From: Trichoplax sp. H2
Taxonomy: Eukaryota; Placozoa; Uniplacotomia; Trichoplacea
NCBI GenBank assembly: GCA_003344405.1
Contig: NOWV01000259.1
Span: 17,919-81,918, forward strand
Direction of reading: 5' to 3'
DNA: 64,000 bases
Part shown: positions 58,760 through 64,000 of the stretch, in pieces
How positions within the stretch are numbered: position 1 is the first letter of the stretch
Layout of the letters: every line of letters starts with the position of its first letter
The notes under the pieces: generated by a model
Seen by the model: only the letters and a program-made list of their open reading frames with translations
What the model was told of the DNA's origin: nothing
Database searches by the model: none
Position numbers and translations under genes: made by a program

Positions 58760-61060
58760 CGATGCAAGACAGCTGATGTTGTTGTAGGAATTGAAAAAGA
58801 AAATGCTGAAGTAGAAATACTTGTGCCTTATAGATTGCTTAAGGGTTAAGCATGGAGTTGCAAGACCGCACTGTATGTGTAAGTCTGCTCAGATGCAAGA
58901 CAGCTAAGGTAGTCGTAGGGATTGAAAGAGAAAAAGATTTATGCCTTAGGCTGCTCAATTCAGCATGCAGTTGCAAAGGCCGCACTGTATGCATAGTGGA
59001 AGTCTGTTCAGATGCAAGACAGCTAAGCTAGTCGTAGGGATTGAAAGAGAAAATGCTAAAGTGGAAAAAGGCTTGCGCCCTAGACTGCTCAATTGAGCAT
59101 GGAGTTGCAAGACCGCACTGTACAGTATGTGTAATAAGTCTGCTCAGATGCAAGACAGCTAAGGTAGTCGTAACGATTGAAAGAGAAAATGCTAAACTGG
59201 AAAAAGGCTTGGACCCTAGACTGCTCAATTATTAAGCATGGAGTTGCAAGACCGCACTGTATGTGCAAGTCTGCTCAGATGCAAGACAGCTAAGGTAGTC
59301 GTAACGATTGAAAGAGAAAATGCTAAAGTGGAAAAAAGGCTTGTGCCTTTGACTGCTCAGATCAACATACAATTCCAAGGCCGCACCGTATAATTGCCCG
59401 TAGCATATACAGTACATGTGTATTAGCCCTAACCTTTTTGCATAAACTGCTTTGTACTCTTCGTTTAAGCTGTCCTACTGATATATTAGACATGTACTGT
59501 ATATTGATATATCTAAAAATAAAAATCAAGAAATCTCATGCGGCACAAATCAAATTTGTGTCCTTTCCTTATCCCCGTGCGAGAAATTAGTTGTGGGGGC
59601 ATTTCCAGTACTTTCTCATACTATAGGTAAACGGAGCCCCCAAATAATTTCCCGCACGGGGATGATGCAGGACACAAATTTGATTTGAGCCGCGTGAGAT
59701 AGGACGATTTCTTGATTTTTATTTTTAGATATGTCAATACATGTCTAATATATCAGTAGGACAGCATAAACGAAGTGTACAAAGTAATTGATGCAAAATG
59801 GCCAGGGCTAATGTGCATGACGATGCAAGACAGCTAATCAGTAGTCGTAGGGATTGAAAGAGAAAATGTTCAAGTCGAAAAGGCTTGTGCATCATGCTAC
59901 TCAATTCAGCATGCAATTTCAATGCCGCACTATATACAGCACATACTGTAAGTCTGCTCTAGTGCTCACAGTCCTGTACTGTAATAATGATTCATAAGTT
60001 GAGTTTTTTACAGTGTGCATGACGATGCAAGACAGCTAATGTAGTCGTAGGGATTGAAAGAGAAACTAGTGAAGTTGAAAAATGGCTTGTGCCGAAGACC
60101 GCCCAATTCAGCGTGCAACTCCAAGGCTGCATGGCAAAGTGGAACAACGCCAGTTATTCAATACGGATTGTATTTAGTGAAATCTTGAAAACTTTTTTCT
60201 AAATCCATTCGACGCATTAAATGTGTAAAGTAATGTTGTTTGAGCTTCATTAATTGAGCAGTCTAGGGCGCAAGCCTTTTTCCACTTTAGCATTTTCTCT
60301 TTCAATCCCTACGACTAGCTTAGCTGTCTTGCATCTGAACAGACTTCCACTATGCATACAGTGCGGCCTTTGCGACTGCATGCTGAATTGAGCAGCCTAA
60401 GGCATAAGGCTTTTTCTCTTTCAATCCCTACGACTACCTTAGCTGTCTTGCAGCTGAGCAGACTTACACTATGCATACAGTGCGGCCTTGCAACTCCATT
60501 CTGAATTGAGCGGTCTAAGGCACAAGGCTTTTTCCACTTTCGCATTTTCTCTTTCAATCCTTACGACTACCGACTTAAAGAGACGAGATTACTGTAACTA
60601 TACCACTAAATAGTTCAATTCCAACGACCGAATACTATAAAATAACTATAGCGGCACTGATAGTGTAGACGAGGTAGTCAGAGATTGACTAATATTGATT
60701 ACTGAAGAAATCTTGACAAATCAATAGTAACAGACTACATCACGGCTGTCTTGCATCGCCACGCATACTGCAACTCGACTCATGAATCGCTGCTAATTAA
60801 TTGAGCAGTCTAGGGCGCAAGCCTTTTTCCACTTTAGCATTTTCTCTTTCAATCCCTACGACTACCTTAGCTGTCTTGCATCTGAGCAGACTTACATTAT
60901 GCATACAGTGCGGCCTTTGCAACTGCATGCTGAATTGAGCGGCCTAAGGCATAAGGCTTTTTCTCTTTCAATCCCTACGACTACCTTAGCTGTCTTGCAT
61001 CTGAGCAGACTTACACATACAGTGCGGTCTTGCAACTCCATGCTTAACCCTTAAGAAAGC
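58760..61060. repeat. Array of about 125-bp repeats that switches strand
   Basis: A unit built on GATGCAAGACAGCTAAGG, TAGTCGTAGGGATTGAAAGAG, AAAATGCTAAAGTGGAAAA, GGCTTG, CTGCTCAATT and TTGCAAGACCGCACTGTATG recurs on the plus strand near 58.76, 58.89, 59.01, 59.15, 59.28, 59.82 and 60.03 kb. From about 60.24 kb to 61.06 kb the same unit appears reverse-complemented (AGCTGTCTTGC near 60.33, 60.44, 60.87 and 60.99 kb, plus a degenerate copy near 60.74 kb). The two halves could fold on each other. Open frames inside (for example 59041-59235) are repeat artefacts that recur in most units. Confidence 0.92.
59422..59812. mobile_element. Large foldback element, about 178-bp arms
   Basis: Bases 59422-59600 (starting ATTAGCCCTAAC) and 59636-59812 (ending CCAGGGCTAAT) are reverse complements at high identity, with a few small indels. 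The spacer is 35 bp. Conserved inner blocks include CTGTCCTACTGATATATTAG, TCTAAAAATAAAAATCAAGA and CAAATCAAATTTGTGTCC. It interrupts the 125-bp array, so it is a younger insertion. No transposase is present, consistent with a non-autonomous foldback or MITE. I see no clear target-site duplication. Confidence 0.85.
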
Positions 61061-62583
61061 CATTCAGGTTTTGCGTTGGTAATTATAATTCAAGACTCCA
61101 CTTGATTCATGATATTACACTACACGAGACGCTGGCAAGCAAGAACCGCTCTTTGCATACCACTACCTACAGCTAGAGTACGGTTATATCTGCAAAATAG
61201 AGTTGAACTCTTTTTGTATGTGGACATGCATAATCACACACAAATAGGATTAACATACGAGCAATGCAAGAATGTTTCTATTTGTGAAAATGATTGGAGA
61301 ATGTCATGCTCATAGCGCAATATTCTCATCAGTTGGTGTACGCTACGTTCTGTTACATATCAGATCAGCATCCGTATGTAAGAGCAGTGACTACTGTATT
61401 TCCACCGTCTACTCCTCTCCCTCTTCTTTTCTTACACGAATCCCCGGAGATTAGTGTAAGAGAGACAGGAGTAGACGGTGGAAAAGGTGTAATATTTTTA
61501 CTTGAGTTCTCCCTGGTAAGAGTTAGAAGAATCAGTAACGGTAGATATTTACGTCAAAGCATCGCTGTTTGCTATTCTCGCCCTAGTTATCTGAGAGTTG
61601 CAAACCATTTGTACGCTAGAAATCGAACAAAGTGTATCAGAATAACACGCCATCAGGAATGAGTTAAAGCTATGCAAGACAGAAATGATACTCACTTCAA
61701 TCAAGACTTACTCTTTGGTGTATTCAGTCCACTTTACTATGCCAAACTAACGCTGATGCCATGAAATTAGTCTGCGTAGCATGGCGTCCCGTCTTGATGA
61801 GGGCAACGCCTGCAACGATGACCTTGCTAAAATTGGAAATACACCTCGGGATGCCGATAGGATTGTCTCTCGAGAATTCAGCTATGGATGATACAGTACT
61901 ATTCAAGATACTGAAGATAGAACAAATGTTTGATTCCTTTCCAAAATACAATATGATTAATTATAATTATTCTACTGTACAGTATATACTGTACATGTAT
62001 TATCTAAATCAATCAGAGCGAGAACTTGGCAAGAATGGCGACTAGGTTATCATCTAATTTCAATACAGCATCATTAATTATTTTACAATTATGATAGAAA
62101 ATTTTCGCTGCAGTTCTAACTGGCTATCGTCCATGACAGAGGTAAGAGAATAGGAGTACGAGTAAATATTACAACTCTACGTTGAGCACTTTCCGCTGTT
62201 AAAAATACCCTAACAATATACAGACAATATCCATACTTGGACAGTATAATAATATTGTATCATTATTGAAGTCGAAAATTCTGATAATTAAAATGGACAA
62301 AAGCGTACAGTCCCCACTCAGTTAGGCAAAGAGTTAATTCTCATGAAACAATACGAAATGGAATAGAACTAATTGTATTGTAGCAGCATTTATTCTCTAG
62401 CCATATTATATTGACTTATTTAGTGTTGAAAGATAAACTGAAATCATCAGTCTTACGGTAAATGTCAACCAAAACTTTATAATTACATTGCTGCCCCTCT
62501 AGTTCATGATATGGATCGGCATTCTATCAAGCTATGCCTCAATAGTCACACTAATAATACTTCCAAAGAAACGCGTTTGCTGA
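61061..62583. other. Spacer with a hairpin and a possible first exon
   Basis: No secure gene. An imperfect hairpin lies at 61399-61483. At 61781 an ATGGCG context (AGCATGGCGTCC) opens a 36-codon acidic frame (MASRLDEGNACNDDLA, then DADRIVSREF) stopping at 61891. It looks like a translation start but lacks a credible donor. The longer overlapping frames (61294-61662, 61761-62045) have no family likeness. Confidence 0.4.
61399..61483. repeat. Imperfect hairpin
   Basis: TTTCCACCGTCTACTCCT pairs with AGGAGTAGACGGTGGAAA without mismatch. After a CT-rich bulge, CTTACAC pairs with GTGTAAG. The loop contains TCCCCGGAGA. It could be a structured RNA or a small foldback element. No second copy was seen. 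Confidence 0.65.
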
Positions 62584-63757
62584 AATAACTATTTCAAAGT
62601 CTGAAGAATTGAAAGTCTTTCTCAATCATAATCTATATTAATGGAATTATCGCATACTCATACAATATCTCATAGAAATGGCGTTTTGTGAAATGCATCT
62701 CCAACACATTGAATTTCCGATTCATCCAATTAGGCTTATCCAAATTGGGCGTAAGAATTTTTTTAAATGGCACCACTTACTGTGGACCTGTAGAATGAAG
62801 CCGTTAACAAACAAGTGGCACAGCACTGCCCCATGTCTGCGTGACTATATCGTCTAAATTGACAAGAAATAATGATGATTAAGGCCTAGTCGAAGCTTTT
62901 GTTCAATCGGACATCTTTATACAATCAATGGGATGAAAGAACAAGGATTTTCTATCTTAGCTTAGGTTCATTAATCTATTCAATAACTATTTCAAAGTCC
63001 GAAGAATTGAAAGTCTTTCTCAATCCTTCGTAGTCTAAATATAAATGGAGTTATCGTCTACTCATACAGTATGTCACAGAATGGCATTTCGTGAAATACA
63101 TCTCCAACACATTAAATTTCCGATTCATCAAATTAGCCTTGACCAAATTGGCCGTAAGAATTTTTTAAATGGCACCGCTGTATTAAGCCGTTAACAAGTG
63201 GCACAGTACTGCTCCATCTCGACGTGATTATTTCGTCCAAATTGACCATAAATAAGGACGATTAGGACCTAGTGGAAGCTTTTGTTCAATCGGATATTTT
63301 TCTACAATCAATGAGATGAAAAGAACAATGATTTTCCATCTTAGCTTAGGTTCATTAATCTATTCAAGAACTATTTCAAAGTTCGAAGAATTGAAAGTCT
63401 TTCTCAATCATAGTCTATATTAATTAATGGAGTTATTGCATACTCATACAGTATCTCATAGAATGGCGTTTTGTGGAATGCGTCTCCAACACATTCAATT
63501 TTCCATTCATCCAATTAGCCTTGACCAAATTGGCTGTAAGAATTTTTTAAATGGCACCCCGCTTACTGTAGAATGAAGCTGTTAACAAACAAGTGGTACA
63601 GTGCTGCTCTATCTCTACGGGACTATATCGTCCAAATTGACAAGAAGCAATAACGACTAGGACCTAGTCGAAGCTTTTGTTTAATCGGATATCTTTATAC
63701 AATCAATGGAATGAAAAAAACCAGGGTTTTCCATCTTGGCTTAGATTCATTAATCTA
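62584..63757. repeat. Three tandem copies of a roughly 390-bp unit
   Basis: Units begin AATAACTATTTCAAAGT at 62584, AATAACTATTTCAAAGT at 62982 and AAGAACTATTTCAAAGT at 63366 (periods 398 and 384), and the third ends near 63757. Shared blocks include GAATTGAAAGTCTTTCTCAAT, CATCTCCAACACATT, GTAAGAATTTTTT-AAATGGCACC, AACAAGTGG and GAAGCTTTTGTTCAATCGGA. Differences are substitutions and short indels; no frame is conserved. Confidence 0.93.
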
Positions 63758-64000
63758 GTCGATAATGGAATTCACGCCGGGCGTTGTTGATGAAAACGAG
63801 ATCGCAGCTAGAGGAATAAATAGAAGGGTATTCAATATAAGCCATCAAAGGTCATCTCGACTACGGCGTGAAAATTGGTTTATTAAAATTAATGTCCCTC
63901 TACTTTTTTTCTCACTATTTTAACATACGAGATCAAGCTATCTAAGTTAGGGCGTTTTTAAAATAGTTCCACGTTGAAGGAAGCAGTCCAGTTGCCTCTA
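63758..64000. other. End of window
   Basis: GC content rises slightly after the repeat (ATGGAATTCACGCCGGGCGTTG near 63.77 kb). This may be the edge of another gene outside the window, but no exon can be supported. Confidence 0.3.

Noticed and set aside
59041-59235. Frames of 60-80 codons inside the 125-bp array
   Set aside because: They recur in several units and on both strands; they are repeat artefacts.
61294-61662. 122-codon plus-strand frame
   Set aside because: It spans the 61.4 kb hairpin, has no motif and shows no sign of conserved coding. Probably chance.
1-64000. tRNA or rRNA genes
   Set aside because: No cloverleaf-like or rRNA-like segment was recognised by eye. A covariance-model search would be decisive.

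Overview
The window looks like nuclear DNA of an early-branching animal, most likely a placozoan (Trichoplax-like). The sequence is strongly AT-rich. It carries an animal-type integrin-linked kinase gene split by short introns, and a same-strand array of intronless rhodopsin-class receptor genes. The species call is inference; the animal assignment rests on ILK and is strong. There is one 20-base assembly gap near the left end.

Layout. Bases 1-2,100 hold a broken Ty3/gypsy LTR retrotransposon: an LTR, a primer-binding site, and a gag fused to an RNase H/integrase stretch by a large internal deletion, ending at a near-perfect 42-bp-arm hairpin. Bases 4.4-40.7 kb hold a receptor array on the + strand: intact genes at 4.4, 29.2 and 39.6 kb, a copy with one frameshift at 12.4 kb, a multiply broken copy at 34.8 kb that also carries a foldback element, and a heavily decayed copy at 18.3 kb. 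Long AT-rich spacers separate them, with retroelement debris: a gypsy fragment with integrase before reverse transcriptase at 8.5-9.4 kb, several LTR-like blocks and dispersed repeats.

From 43 kb the character changes to intron-containing housekeeping genes. Mitochondrial ribosomal protein L27 (3 exons, minus strand) is followed by a 2.5-kb block of tandem repeats. Next come a complete 13-exon ILK gene (plus strand, 453 residues) and a complete 7-exon VAMP7 gene (minus strand, 209 residues), arranged tail to tail. A possible unidentified gene lies head to head with VAMP7. The right end (58.7-63.8 kb) is repeat-rich: an array of about 125-bp units that flips strand partway, a 390-bp foldback inside it, and three tandem copies of a roughly 390-bp unit.

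Functionally the window mixes unrelated modules. The receptors are putative seven-transmembrane sensors of unknown ligand from a lineage-specific expansion. ILK is a pseudokinase scaffold of integrin adhesions, VAMP7 is an R-SNARE of late endosomal and secretory fusion, and MRPL27 belongs to the mitochondrial large ribosomal subunit. I see no operon-like logic, no CRISPR array and no convincing tRNA or rRNA gene.
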